Shown: one piece after another, positions 29,660 through 44,300 of the stretch | Layout: the number at the start of each line of letters is the position of its first letter | How positions within the stretch are numbered: the first letter of the stretch is position 1 | Assembly (NCBI RefSeq): GCF_921293095.1 | Contig: NC_060259.1 | Coordinates: forward strand, 123,435,649 to 123,499,648 | Direction: 5' to 3' | Length of the DNA stretch: 64,000 nucleotides | Source of the DNA: Ischnura elegans | Taxonomy: Eukaryota; Arthropoda; Insecta; Odonata; Coenagrionidae | Notes under the pieces: model-generated | Database searches by the model: none | Told to the model about the DNA's origin: nothing | What the model saw: the letters and a program-made list of their open reading frames with translations, nothing else | Made by a program: the position numbers and the translations under genes

Positions 29660-32505
29660 AATCTACTTTTTCTTAAAATATATCGAATTGCTATAACATG
29701 TAGGATTTTACATCCAACGACATAGTTGACCAGGGATTTAATAGTAGATACCCATAGACTGGATTTTAAACCAATAGCATTGCGGATTTTACAGTGCAGA
29801 CGTCAGTATGATCGAAAACTCGATCCGATTATAATAGAAAATACACAAATTAGCATAACTTGAATAGTATATCCGTTGGAACAGTGAAATTTGGCGAATG
29901 TGTACATCTTGGTATTCCTCACAATGTCCAATGTAAATATGTTATGTATGTAGTCTAACGTGCGATATCTATCGAATATGAATTTTCTTCAAATATATCG
30001 AACTGCTATAACATGTAGGATCTTACATCCAAGGCCATAGTTGACCAGGTATTATATAGTAGATACTCATAGACTTAAATTAAAAGCAATAGCATTGCGG
30101 ATTTAACAGTACAGATGTCAGTATTATCGAAAAATCGATTCGATTATTATAGCAAATACGTAAATTGGCATAACATCAATACTATATCCGCTGGACCAAT
30201 GAAATTTCGTGAATGGGCATTTCCTGGTATTTCTCACAATGCCCAATGGTAATATGTTTTGTATGTAGTCTCACGTTCGATATATATCGAATCTACTTTT
30301 TCTTAAAATATATCGTATTGCTATAACACATAGGATTTTACATCCAAGGACATAGTTGACCAGGAATCATATAGAAAATACCCGTAGACTGGAAGTTAAA
30401 CCAATAGCATTGCGGATTTTACAGTACAGATGTCAGTATGATCGAAAAATCGATTCGATTATTATAGCAAATACGTAAATTAGCATAACTTCAATAGTTT
30501 TTCCGTTGGACCAACGAAATTTGGTGAATTGGTACATTTTGCTATTCCTAACAATGCCCAATGGAAATATGTTTTGTATGTAGCCTCACGTTCGATATAT
30601 ATCGAATCTACTTTTTCTAAAAATATATCGAATTGCTATAACACATAGGATTTTACATCCAAGGGCATAGTTGACCAGAAATCATATAGAAAATACCCGT
30701 AGACTGCAATTTAAACCATTAGCATTGCGGATTTTACTGTACAGATGTCAGTATGGTCGAAAGATCGATACGATAATTATAGCAAATACGCAAATTGGCA
30801 TAACTTGATTGCTATATAAGTTGGACCAAAGAAATTTTGGGAATGGGTATATCATGATATTATTCACAATGCCCAATAGAAATATGTTTGTATATGGTTT
30901 CACATGCGATATATATCGAATCTTCATTTTCCAAATTATATCGATTTACCTTAAAATTTAGGATTTTACATCCACAGGCATTGTTGACCAGGAATTATAG
31001 AGTAGATGACTATTAACTGGAATTATAATATACAGCGTTGCGGATTTTACAGTGCAGATAGCAGTTTAATCGAAAGATCCAATCGATTATTGTAGCAAAT
31101 GTAAATTGGCATAACTTGAATTGTATATGCGTTGGGCCAATGAAATTTGGTGAATGGGTACACATTGGTATTCCTCAAAATGCCCAATGGGAACATTTGT
31201 TGGTAGTAGTCTCTCATTCGATATATATCGCAATTGCTTTTTCTTAAAATATATGGAATTGTTATAACACATCGGAATTTACATCAACGGGCAAAGTTGA
31301 CCAGGAATTATATGGTAAATGGCCATGGAGCGGAATTAAAATGAAATGCATTGCGGATTTTACAATACTGATGCAGTATAATCGAATGATCGAATCGATT
31401 ATTAAAGAAAATACGCAAATTGGCATAACTTGATTTGTATATTCTTTGGACCAATGAAATTTGGTGAATAAGTACATCCTGATATTCTTCACAAAGCCCA
31501 ATGGAAATATGTTATGCATGTAGTGTCTCATTAGATACATATCGATTCAGTGTTTTCTTAAAATATATCGAATTGCAATAACATGCAGGATTTTACATCC
31601 GCTGGCGTATTTGACCATAAAATACAGGTTAGATTACCTAACGGGAAGATAAACCAATAGGATTGCGAATTTATATTTTCACGTGTGAGTATACTTGACA
31701 ATTTGTTATGATTATGGTAGCAATTATGCTAATTTGCGTATCTTTATTACTATTGATGTAAGACCGAAGAAATTTTATGAATATGTTTATTATAGAATTG
31801 TTTATACTGCACTTATGAAATATATTTGCGTTCTATGCTCCCATTCGACACATATCGAATCTACGTTTTTGTAAAATATATCGAATTGCTATTACTTACC
31901 GAATATAACATCAACGGGGACAGTTGAACATTCTTCGGTTCTTTCTCCAATTCAAGTTTCATAACCGTATTAATATATTTATTGTAATCAATGCGTTTAT
32001 TTTTATAAACCTTCCTTAGATAAAAAAATGACAGCATTGAGAGACATACATCATCAGTGATATCCGAACATTACTTCATTATTCGAGACATAGTTATTCG
32101 GATAATCATTTCATTAGTCTCTGTTCGTTTATTTTCTAATAATGATGTATTTAATATCAATAAGTCTGCTGTATTCAAACGTTAAAAATAAAAAATGGAG
32201 GTGATACAATCCTAGGGTAAGGCCTAAAATAAGAAAAATCGCCTACATTCATAAGTTCCTCTAACGAACACTATATATTTTTCTACAATGCGTAAATCAA
32301 TCATATCAAAGCGGTTTCCCGAAGCATTTATCACCGTGGTCACTAAGAAGGTCTTAAGTATTGTTGACCGTGAATGAGCGTATTGCCCGCATATTTCAAT
32401 CAGTCAAAACGATATTTTGAGTGTTTTTTTCGCCTTTTGAACCACTTATGGGTACATGACTCGGAAACATGTGACACAACTATGTTCCTAATCCCCCTAA
32501 TTACC

Positions 32506-32524
32506 CGCTTGATGAATTCAAGCG
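32506..32524 (+). repeat. Unit-terminal hairpin CGCTTGA-TGAAT-TCAAGCG
   Basis: A 7-bp stem with a 5-nt loop lies about 18 bp before the unit junction. It is present at the end of all seven units (in unit 7 as CTTGAA-GAA-TTCAAG). The following CGCCCAATCG forms, with TGATTGGGTGATTG at the start of each unit, an 11-of-14 inverted match. Confidence 0.75.
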
Positions 32525-32542
32525 CCCAATCGACTCGTTAAC

Positions 32543-35500
32543 GTCCCTATAATAGCTAGAAACTAATTCACTGATTGGGTGATTGACACAAATTAGTAGC
32601 CAAACTGGTGATAGGTGTGGGTAAATGGAATATTGGACGTAAAAGTAAAAAAAAATTCATCGGGAGGAAAAATCTGAAATCTTAAAAAAGTCGATTAGTT
32701 TTCGAGATATATCGACTTGAATTAACATGGGAGCCTTATGGAACTAAAACGTTTTCACTTTTATTATGTATTTGTAAATATGGGAAGAACATGAGATTCC
32801 CTTGACATAAACTAGATTTTTTTTGATTTTTTGGTGTGGTTGTCATTGCGATGATTTCATATTTACTATTTTTTATGATTTTTTGAAAGTGTCCCATGCT
32901 TTTCTTATGGCACTACGTAAAGAATTTTTTTGACCAACTTGCAATCATCGCAGGACAAATTCCTTGAAACGCAAGATACTAGATTTTTTGGTTGATTTTT
33001 TGGCTATCTCGGAATTTTCACATAACGAAACAATTCCGAGGAATAAAGGATTTCGAATTTCCATTGTAGAGGTGGTCGAATTTTCAATCTTGGATTTCGG
33101 CGTGGAGACATGTGCCATGTGAAAATTTGGAATCTCCTAGAAAAACCGTAAAGGGTTCTCCGAACCCTTACGTTTGAGCTCACTTTCTCCGTATCCCTCT
33201 TGGTTAATTAATAATTAAATTCCGAAAAATGTCCTGCACGCGAAAAATCATTGTCGCCATTTTTTTGTGGAGCATACAATCTTGAATATCTTAGCAACCA
33301 TTTCAGCTAGATGAATGAAATTTTCAGGGTAATAGCATCATGAAAATAGTCAACATTTGCAATGATTGGCATTCCGCTCGATCGATTCACGTGCGAGTTA
33401 TATCGATACCAATCTCCTTGGATACGCTTCAATCGCAAATAACTTTTTTGTTGATCAAATTTTGAACATGAAAGTATTACACAATACAACTGATAATGTC
33501 ATTCATCCGACATAAGTTAAATCAAGCGGATCGATTGATTAGACTCGATGTTATGATCGATACAAGGTTGTATTCGATTGAGCCATTTTTTGGCATATTT
33601 ACATAGTTACGGAGATAAAAATTTTAACATAATGTAAGGATAAGAATGAATTATGCGCACACAGAAATTATTTAGATGAATTATGTTTCCTAATGAAAAT
33701 ACATCCATTTGAATTTATATCTTTTTGTATTAGGCCCCCGTAAGAAATACACGCATCCCGTCCAATTACGTCACCAATATAAGAACATAGGCTAAATTTT
33801 GAAAGCGGGGATAATAGAGAAGGTAGGGATAAGGGAGTGACCATAGAAGGGATATCAATAGGATTGCGGATTTTACAGTACAGATGTCAGCAGTGTCTAA
33901 TGTACGATTCGATTAGTATAGCAAATACGCAAATTGGCATAACTTGATAAGTACATACGTTGGACCAATGAAACTTGGTAAACAGGTACATCTTGGTATT
34001 ACTCACGATACTCTATGGTAGTATGTTTTGTATTGAGTCTCACGTTCGATATATATCGAATCTACTTTTTCTTAAAATATGTCGAATTGCTATAACATAT
34101 AGGATTTTACATCTAGGGACATAGTTGACCAGTAATTATATAGTAGATACCCATAGACAGAAAGTTAAACCAATCGCATTGCGTATTTTAAGTACAGATG
34201 TCAGTAGGATCGAAATATCGATTCGAATATTATAGCAAATACGTAAATTGGCATAACTTCAATAGATTTACCATTGAATCAATGAAATTTGGTGAATGGG
34301 TACATATTGGTATTCCTCACAATGTCCAAAAGAAATATGTTTTGTATGAAGTCTAACGTGCGATATATATCGAATATGCTTTTTCTTCAAATATATCGAA
34401 CTGCTATAACATATAGGATTTTACATCCAAGGGCATAGTTGACTAGGGATTAAATAGTAGACACCCATTGACTGGATTTTAAACCAACAGCATTGCGGAT
34501 TTTACAGTACAGATGTCAGTATGATCGAAAAATCGATTCAATTATTATAGCAAATACACAAATTGGTATAACTTGAAAAGTATACCAGTTGGACCAATGA
34601 AATTTGGCGAATGTGCACATCTCGGTATTCTTCACAATGCCCAACAGAAATATGTTGTGTATGTAGTCTAACGTGCGATATATATCGAATATGCTTTTTC
34701 TTCAAATATATCGAACTGCTATAACATATAGGATTTTACATCCAAGGGCATAGTAAACCAGGGATTAAATATATTATACCCATAGACTGAAAGTGAAACC
34801 AATAGCATTGCGGATTTTACGGTACAGATGTCAGTATGATCGAAAAATCGATTCGATTATTATAGCAAATACGCAAATTGGCATAACTTGATTGCTATAT
34901 AGGTTAGACCGAAGAAATTTTGGGAATGGGTATATCAAGATATTCCTCACAATGCCCAATTGAAATATGTTTTGTATATGGTTTCACATGCGATTAATAT
35001 CGAATCTATTTTTTCTTAAAATATATCCAATTGCTATAACACATAGGATTTTATATCCAAGGACATAGTTGACCAGAATTCATATAGAGAATACCCGTAG
35101 ACTGGAAGTTAAACCAATAGCATTGCGGATGTTACAGTACAGATGTCAGTATGATCGAAAGATCGATACGATAATTATAGCAAATACGCAAATTGGCATA
35201 ACTTGATTGCTATATAGGTTGGACCAAAGAAATTTTGGGAATGGGAATATCATGATATTCCTCACAATGCCCAATTGAAATATGTTTTGTATATGGTTTC
35301 ACATGCGACTAATATTGAATCTTCATTTTCCAAATTATATCGATTTGGGATTTTACATCCACAGGCATATTTGACCAGGAATAATAGAGTAGGTGACTAT
35401 TAACTGGAATTATAATATACAGCATTGCGGATTTTACAGTGCAGATGGCATTTTAATCGAAAGATCGAATCGATTATTGTAGCAAATATGCAAATTGGCA

Positions 35501-36932
35501 TAACTTGAATAGTATATGCGTTTGGCCAATGAAATTTGGTGAATGGCTACACATTGGTATTCCTCACAATGCCCAATGGGAACATTTTTTGTGTGTAGTC
35601 TCTCATTCTATATATATCGAAATTGCTTTTTCTAAAAATATATGGAATTGTTATAACACATCGGAATTTACATCAACGGGCAAAGTTGACCAGGAATTAT
35701 ATGGTAAATGGCCATGGACCGGTATTAAAATCAAAAGCATTGCGGATTTTTCATTACAGTTGTAGTATAATCGAATGATCGAATCGATTATTATAGAAAA
35801 ACGCAAATTGGCATAACTTGATTCGTATATCCTTTGGACCAATGAATTTTGGTGTATGTGTACATCCTGGTTTTCTTCACAAACCCCAATGGAAATTGTT
35901 ATGCATGTAATGTCTTATTAGATACATACTGATTCAGCGTTTTCTTATAATATATCGAATTGCTATAACATGCAGGATTTTACATCCGCTGGCGTATTTG
36001 ACCATGAAATATAGGGTAGATGACCTAACCGGAAGATAAACCAATAGGATTGCGAATTTATATTTTCACGTGTGAGTATACTTGACAATTCGTTATGATT
36101 ATGGTAGCAAATATGCTATTTTGCGTATCTTTATTACTATTGATTTTAGACCGAAGAAAATTTATGAATATGTTTATTAAAGAATTCTTCATGCTGCACT
36201 TATGAAAGATATTTGCGTTCTAAGCTTAAATTCGACACATATCGAAACTACGTTTTTGTAAAATATATCGAACTGTTATTACTTTCCGAATATAACATCA
36301 ACGGGGACAGTTGAACATTCTTCGGTTCTTTCTCCAATTCAAGTTTCATAACCGTATTAATATATTCATTGTAATCAATGCGTTATGTTTTTATAAACCT
36401 TCCTTAGATATAAAAAAATGACAGCATTGAGAGACATACATCGTCACTGAAATCCGAACATTACTTCATTATTCGAGACATATTTATTCGGAAAATCATT
36501 TCATTAGTCTCTGTTCGTTTATTTTCTAATAATGATGTATTTAATTTCATTAAGTTTGCTGTATTCAAACGTTAAAAATTAAAAATGGAGGTGATACAAT
36601 CCTAGGGTAAGCGCTAAAATAAGAAAAATCGGCTACATTTTATAAGTTCATCTATCGTACACTATATATTTTTCTATATTGCGTAAATCATTCATATCAA
36701 AACGGTTTCCCGAAGAATTGATCACCGTGGTTGCTAAGAAGGTCTTAAGTATTGTTGACAGTGAATGAGCATATTGCCCGCATATTTCTATCAGTCATTA
36801 AGATATTTTGAGTGTTTCTTTCGCTTTTTGAACCACTTATGGGCACATGACTCGGAAATATGTGACACTACTATGTTCCCACCCCACTAAATACCCGCTT
36901 GATGAATTCAAGCGCCCAATCGACTCGTTAAC
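32543..36932 (+). repeat. Composite unit 2
   Basis: The monomer block is about 33855-36315. The head shares diagnostic variants (TAGCTAGAAACTAATTC, TTAGTAGCCAAACTGG, GTCGATTAGTTTTCG) with unit 4 rather than with its neighbours, units 1 and 3. The hairpin loop in the head is TCC instead of TTC. Confidence 0.88.
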
Positions 36933-39900
36933 GTCCCTATAATAGCTGCAAACTAATTCACTGATTGGGTGATTGACACAAATTAGTAGCCCAAACTGTG
37001 ATATGTGTGGGTATATGGAATATTGGACGTAACAGTAAAAAAAAAATTCATCGGGAGGAAAAATCTGAAAAGTTGAAAAAGTCAATTACTTTTCGAGATA
37101 TATCGACTTGAATTAACATGGGAGCCTTATGGGACTAAAACTTTTTCACTTTTATAATGTATTTGTAAATATGGGAAGAACATGAGATTCCCTTGCCATA
37201 AACTAGATTTTTTGGTTGATTTTTTGGTGTGGTTGTCATTGCGATGATTTCATATTTACTATTTTTTATGATTTTTTGAAAGTGCCCCATGCTTTTCTTA
37301 TGGCACTACGTAAAGAATTTTTTTGACCGTTTTGCAATAATTGCAGGACAAATTCCTTGAAAAGCAAGATACTAGATTTTTTGGTTGATTTTTTGGCTAT
37401 CTTGAAATTTTCACATGTCGAAACAATTCCGAGGAATAAACGATTTCGACTTTCCATTGTCGAGGTGGTCGAATTTTCAATCTTGGATTTCGGCGTTGAG
37501 ACACGTGCCATATGAAAATTTGGAATCTTCTGGAAAAACCGTAAAGGGTTCTTCGAACCCTAACGTTTGAGCTCACTTTCTCCGTATTCCTCTTGGTTAA
37601 TTAATAATTAAATTCCGAAAAATTACCTGCATGCGAAAAATCATTGTCGCCATTTTTTCGTGGAGCATACAACCTTAAATATCTTAGAACCATTTCAACT
37701 AGATGAATGAAATTTTCAGGGTAATTGGTTTATTAAATAGGTCAACATTTGCAATGATTGGCATTCCGCTCGATCGATTCACGTGCGAGTTATATCGATA
37801 CCAATCTCCTTGGATACGCTTCAATCGCAAATAACTTTTTTGTTGATCAAATTTTGAACATAAAAGTCATACAAAATACAACTGATAATGTCATTCATCC
37901 GACAAAAGTTAAATCATGGAGATCGATTAATTAGAGTCGAAGTTATGATCGATAGAAGGTTGTATTCGATTGAGCCCTTTTTCGGGCTTATTTACATAGT
38001 TAAGGGGATAAAAATTTTAACAATAGGTAAGGAAAAGAATGAATTATGCGCACACATAAATTATTTAGATGAATTATGTTTCCTGATGAAGATACATCGA
38101 TATGAATTTTTACCTTTTTGTATTAGGCCCCCGTAAGAAATACACGCATCCCGTCCAATTACGTCGCCAATATAAGAACATAGGCTAAATTTTGAAAGCG
38201 GGGATATTAGAGAAGGCAGGGATAAGGGAGTGACCATAGAAGGGATATCAATAGGATTGCGAATTTTTCAATACAGGTGTCAGTATAGTCTAAGGTACGA
38301 TTCGTATTTTATAGTAAATACGCAAATTGGCAAAACCTAATAAGTATATCCGTTGGACCAATGAAACTTGGTGAATGGGTACATCTTGCTATTTCTCACA
38401 ATGCCCAATGAAAACATGTTTAGTATGTAGTCTCTCATTCGATATATATCGAATCAGCTTTTTCTTAAATTATATTGAATAGCTATAACACATAGGATTT
38501 TACATCCAAGGACATAGTCGAACAGGAATTATATAGAAGATAACCATAGACTGGAAATACAATCTTTGCGGATTTTACAGCACAGATGGCAGTATAGTCG
38601 AAAGTTCGATTCGATTTTTATAGCAATTACGCAAATTGGCATAACTTGATAAGTATACCCGTTGGACCAATGAAATTTGGCGAAGGTGCACATCTTGGAA
38701 TTCCTCACAATGTCCAATAGAAATACGTTTTGCATGTAGTCTAACGTGCGATATATATCGAATATGCTTTTTCTTGAAATACATTGAACTGCTATAACAA
38801 ATAGGATTTTACATCTAAGGGTATAGTTGACCAGGGATTAAATAGTAGATACCCATAGACTGGATTTTAAACCAATAGCATTGCGGTATTTACGGTACAG
38901 ATGTCAGTATGATCGAAAAATCTATTTAATTATTATAGCAAGTACACAAATTGGTATAACATGATAAGTATACCCGTTGGACCAATGAAATTTGGCGAAG
39001 GTGCACATCTTGGTATTCCTCACAATGTCCAAAAGGAATATGTTTTGTATGTTGTCTAACGTGCGATATATATCGAGTATGCTTTTTCTTCAAATATATC
39101 GAACTGCTATAACAAATAGGATTTTACATCTAAGGGCATAGTTGACCAGGTATTATATAGTAGATACCCATAGACTTTAAGTTAAACAAATAGCATTTCG
39201 GAATTTACAGTACAGATGTCAGTATGATCGAAAAATCGATTCGATTATTATAGCAAATGCGTAAATTGGTATAACTTCAATACTATATCCGCTGGTCCAA
39301 TGAAATTTCGTGAATGGGTAAATCCTGGTATTCCTCACAATGCTCAATGGAAATGTATTTTTCATGTAGTCTAACGTTCGATATATATCGAATCTACTTT
39401 TTCTTAAAAGATATCGAATTGCTATAACATATAGTATTTTACACCCTAGGACATAGTTGACCAGGAATCATATAGAAAATACCCGCAGACTGGAAGTTAA
39501 ATGATTAGTATTGCGGATTTTAAAGTACAGATGTCAGCATAATCGAAAGAACGATCCGATAATTATAGCAAATACGCAAATTGGCATAACTTAACTGCTA
39601 TGTAAGTTGGACCAAAGAAATTTTGGGAATGGGTCTATCACGATATTTTTCACAATGACAAATAGAAATATGTTTTGTATATGGTCTCACATGTGATATA
39701 TATCGAATCTTACTTTTCCAAATTATATCGATTTGCCTTAACATTTAGGATTTTAGATCCAGAGGCGTTGTTGACCAGGAATTATAGAGTAGATGACACT
39801 TAACTGGAATTATTATATGCAGCATTGCGGATTTTACAGTGCAGATGGCAGTTAAATCGAAAATCGAATCGATTATTGTAGCAAATATGCAAATTTGCAC

Positions 39901-41333
39901 AACTTGAATAGTATATGCGTTGGACCAATGAAATTTGGTGAATGGGTACACGTTGGTATTTCTCACAATGCCCAATGGGAAGATTTTTGTATGTAGTCTC
40001 TCATTCGATATATATCGAATCTGCTTTTTCTTAAAATATATGGAATTGTTTTAACACATCGGAATTTATATCAATGGGCAAAGTTGATAAGGAATTATAT
40101 GGTAAATGGCCATTGATCGGAATTAAAATCAAAAGCATTGCGAATTTTACATTACAGATGCAGTATATCGCATGATCGAAACGATTATTATAGAAGATAC
40201 TCAAATTGGCATAACATGATTCGTATATGCTTTCGACCAATGATATTTGGTGGATGTGTACATCCTGGGATTCTTCACAAAGCCCAATGGAAATATGTTT
40301 TGCATGTAGTGTCTCATTTGATTTATATCATTTCATCGTTTTCTTAAAATATATCGAATTGCTATAACATGCAGGATTTTACATCCGCGGGCGTATTTGA
40401 CCATGAAATATAGGGTAGATGACCTAACGGGAAGATAAAACAATGGGATTCCGAATTTATATTTTCACGTGTGAGTATACTTGACAATTCGTTATGAATA
40501 TGGTAGCAAATATGCTAATTTGCGTATCTTTATTACTATTAATGTTAAACCGAAGAAATTTTATGAATATGTTTATTAAAGCATTGCACATGCTGCACCA
40601 ATGAAATATATTAGTTTTTTATGCTTCTCATTCGACACATATCGAATCTACGTTTTTGTAAAAATATATAAAACTGCTATTACTTACCGAATATAACATC
40701 AACGGGGACAGTTGAACATTCTTCGGTTCTTTTTCCAATTCAAGGTTCATAACCGTATTAATATATTTATTGTAATCAATGCGTTTTGTTGTTATAAACC
40801 TTCCTTAGATATAAAATAATGACAGTATTGAGAGACATACATTGTCAGAGAAATCCGAACATTACTTCATTATTCGAGACCTATTTATTCGGATAATCAT
40901 TTAATTAGTCTCTGTTCGTTTATTTTCTAATAATGATCTATTTAATTTCATTAAGTCTGCTGTATTCAAACGTTTATAGTCAAAAATTGAGGTGATACAA
41001 TCCTAAGGTAAGGGCTAAAATAAGAAAAATTGGCTATATTTCATAAGTTCATCTATCGTACCCTATATATTTTCTACTTTGGGTAAATCATTCATATCAA
41101 AACGGTTTCCCGAAGCATTGATCACCGTGGTTACTGAGAAGGTCTCAAGTATTGTTGTCAGTGAATGAGCGTATTGCCCGCATATTTCAATCATTCAAAA
41201 CGATATTTGCGGTGTTTCTTACGCTTTTTGAACCACTTATGGGCACATGACTCGGAAACATGTGACAAAACTATGTTCCCACCCCCCCTATTTACCCGCT
41301 TGATGAATTCAAGCGCCCAATATACTCGTTAAC
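36933..41333 (+). repeat. Composite unit 3
   Basis: The monomer block is about 38251-40720. The first two monomers (for example from 38251, with the variants TTTTTCAATACAGGTG and GCAAAACCTAATAAG) are nearly identical to those of unit 7 at 54231. Monomers from about 38850 onward match those of unit 4 from about 42930. Confidence 0.88.
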
Positions 41334-44300
41334 GTCCCTATAATAGCTAGAAACTAATTCACTGATTGGGTGATTGACACAAATTAGTAGCCAAACTGGT
41401 GATAGGTGTGGGTAAATGGAATATTGGACGTAAAAGTAAAAAAAAATTCATCGGGAGGAAAAATCTGAAATCTTAAAAAAGTCGATTAGTTTTCGAGATA
41501 TATCGACTTGAATTAACATGGGATCCTTATGGAACTAAAACTTTTTCACTTTTATAATGTATTTGTAAATATGGGAAGAACATGAGATTCCCTTGCCATA
41601 AACTAGATTTTTTGGTTGATTTTTTGGTGTGGTTGTCATTGCTATGAATTAATATTTAGTATTTTTTATGATTTTTTGAATGTGCCCCATGCTTTTCTTA
41701 TGGCACGACGTAAAGAATTTTTTTGACCAACTTGCAATCATCGCAGGACAAATTCCTTGAAACGCAAGATACTAGATTTTTTGGTTGATTTTTTGGCTAT
41801 CTCGGAATTTTCACATGTCGAAACAATTCCGTGGAAAAAACGACTTCGACTTTCCATTGTTGAGGTGGTCGAATTTTCAATCTTGGATTTCGGCGTCGAG
41901 ACATGTGCCATGTGAAAATTTGGAATTTCCTAGAAAAACAGTAAAGGGTTCTCCGAACCCTTACGTTTGACCTCACTTTCTCCGTATCCCTCTTGGATAA
42001 TTAATAATTAAATTCCGAAAAATGTCCTGCACGCGAAAAATCATTGTCGCCATTTTTTTGTGGAGCATACAACCTTAAATATCTTAGAACCCTTTTCAGC
42101 TAAATGAATGAAATTTTCAGGGTAATAGCATCATTAAAATAGTCAACATTTGCAATGATTGCCATTCCGCTCGATCGATTCATGTGCGAGTTATATCGAT
42201 ACCAATCTCCTTGGATACGTTTCAATCGCTAATAACTTTTTTGTTAATCAAGTTTTGGATATGAAAGTCATAAACAATACTAATCCTAATGTGCTCAATC
42301 AGACAAAAGTTAAATCAAAGTGATCGATTGATTAGACTCGAAGTAATGATCGATACAAGGTTGTATTCGATTGAGCCCTTTTTCGGGCTTATTTACATAG
42401 TTACGGGGATAAAAATTTTAACAATAGGTAAGGAAAAGAATGAATTATGCGCACACATAAATTATTTAGATGAATTATGTTTTCTAATGAAGATACATCG
42501 ATAAGAATTTATACCTTTTTGTATTAGGCCCCCGTAAGAAATACACGCATCCCGTCTATCTACGTCACCAATATAAGAACATAGGCTAAATTTTGAAAGC
42601 GGGGATAGTATAGAAGGCAGGGATAACGCAGTGACCATAGAATGGAAGGGATATCAATAGGATTGCGGATTTTACAGTACAGATGTCACTATTGTCTAAA
42701 GTACTATTCGATTAGTATGGCAAATACGCAAATTGGCATAACTTGATTAGTGTATACGTTAGACCAATGAAACTTGGTGAACGGGTACATCTTGGTATTC
42801 CTCACAATGCTCAATGGTAATATGTTCTGTATAAAGTCTCACGTTCGATATATATCGAATCTACTTTTTCTTAAAATTTATAGTATTGCTATAACAAGTA
42901 GGATTTTATATCCAAGGACATAGTTGACCAGGGATTAAATAGTAGATACCCATAGACTGGATTTTAAACCAATAGCATTGCGGTATTTACGGTGCAGATG
43001 TCAGTATGATCGAAAAATCGATTTAATTATTATAGCAAGTACACAAATTGGTATAACATGATAAGTATACCCGTTGGACCAATGAAATTTGGCGAAGGTG
43101 CACATCTTGGTATTCCTCACAATGTCCAAAAGAAATATGTTTTTTATGTTGTCTAACGTGCGATATATATCGAATATGCTTTTTCTTCAAATATATCGAA
43201 CTGCTATAACAAATAGGATTTTACATCTAAGGGCATAGTTGACCAGGTATTATATAGTAGATACCCATAGACTTTATGTTAAACAAATAGCATTTCGGAA
43301 TTTACAGTACAGATGTCAGTATGATCGAAAATCGATTCGATTATTATAGCAAATGCGTAAATTGGTATAACTTCAATACTATATCCGCTGGTCCAATGAA
43401 ATTTCGTGAATGGGTAAATCCTGGTATTCCTCACAATGCCCAATGGAAATATATTTTTCATGTAGTCTAACGTTCGATATATATCGAATCTACTTTTTCT
43501 TAAAAGATATCGAATTGCTATAACATATAGTATTTTACACCCTAGGACATAGTTGACCAGGAATCATATAGAAAATACCCGCAGACTGGAAGTTAAACGA
43601 TTACTATTGCGGATTTTAAAGTACAGATGTCAGCATAATCGAAAGATCGATCCGATAATTATGGCAAATACGCAAATTGGCATAACTTGATTGCTAAATA
43701 AGTTGGGCCAATGAAATTTTGGGAATGGGTCTATCAAGATATTTTTCACAATAACAAATAGAAATATGTTTTTTATATGGTCTCAAATGTGATATATATC
43801 GAATCTTCCTTTTCCAAATTATATCGATTTTACTTAACATTTAGGATTTTAGATCCAGAGGCGTTGTTGACCAGGAATTATAGAGTAGATGACTATTAAC
43901 TGGAATTATTATATGCAGCATTGCGGATTTTACAGTGCAGATGGCAGTTAAATCGAAAGATTGAATCGATTATTGTAGCAAATATGCAAATTGGCGTAAC
44001 TTGAATAGTATATGCGTTGGACCAATGAAATTTGGCGAATGGGAACACAATGGTATTCCTCACAATGCCCAATGGAAATATGTTTTGTATATAGTCTCAG
44101 GTTCGATATATATCGATTCTACTTTTTCTTAAAATATATCGAATTGCTATAACATATAGGGTTTTACATCCAATTTAATAGTTGACCAGGAATTATATGG
44201 TAATTGGCCATAGACCGGAATTAATATCAAAAGCATATCGGATTATACATTACAGATGCAGTATAGTCGAAAGATCGAATCAATTATTATAGAAAATACG

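Larger units (their letters stand above)
28139..32542 (+). repeat. Composite unit 1
   Basis: The head is 28139-29454, the monomers about 29455-31930 and the tail to 32542. The CGATATATATCG palindromes (or variants) begin at 29648, 29963, 30278, 30593, 30907 and 31219, that is at spacings 315, 315, 315, 314 and 312. The last two monomers have decayed palindromes (near 31540 and 31850). A hairpin GTAAAGGGTTC-TTC-GAACCCTTAC lies at 28747-28770 in the head. Confidence 0.9.

Noticed and set aside
30495..30530. CENP-B-box-like motif in the monomers (CGTTGGACCAATG)
   Set aside because: It shares only a short CGTTGG core and lacks the required CGGG part of the box.
35505..35765. Recurring monomer-encoded peptides (wording like KFGEW...GIPHNAQW) as a repeat protein
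   Set aside because: Although 315 is a multiple of three, stops occur in almost every monomer, and both strands give equally long frames. These are by-products of the satellite.
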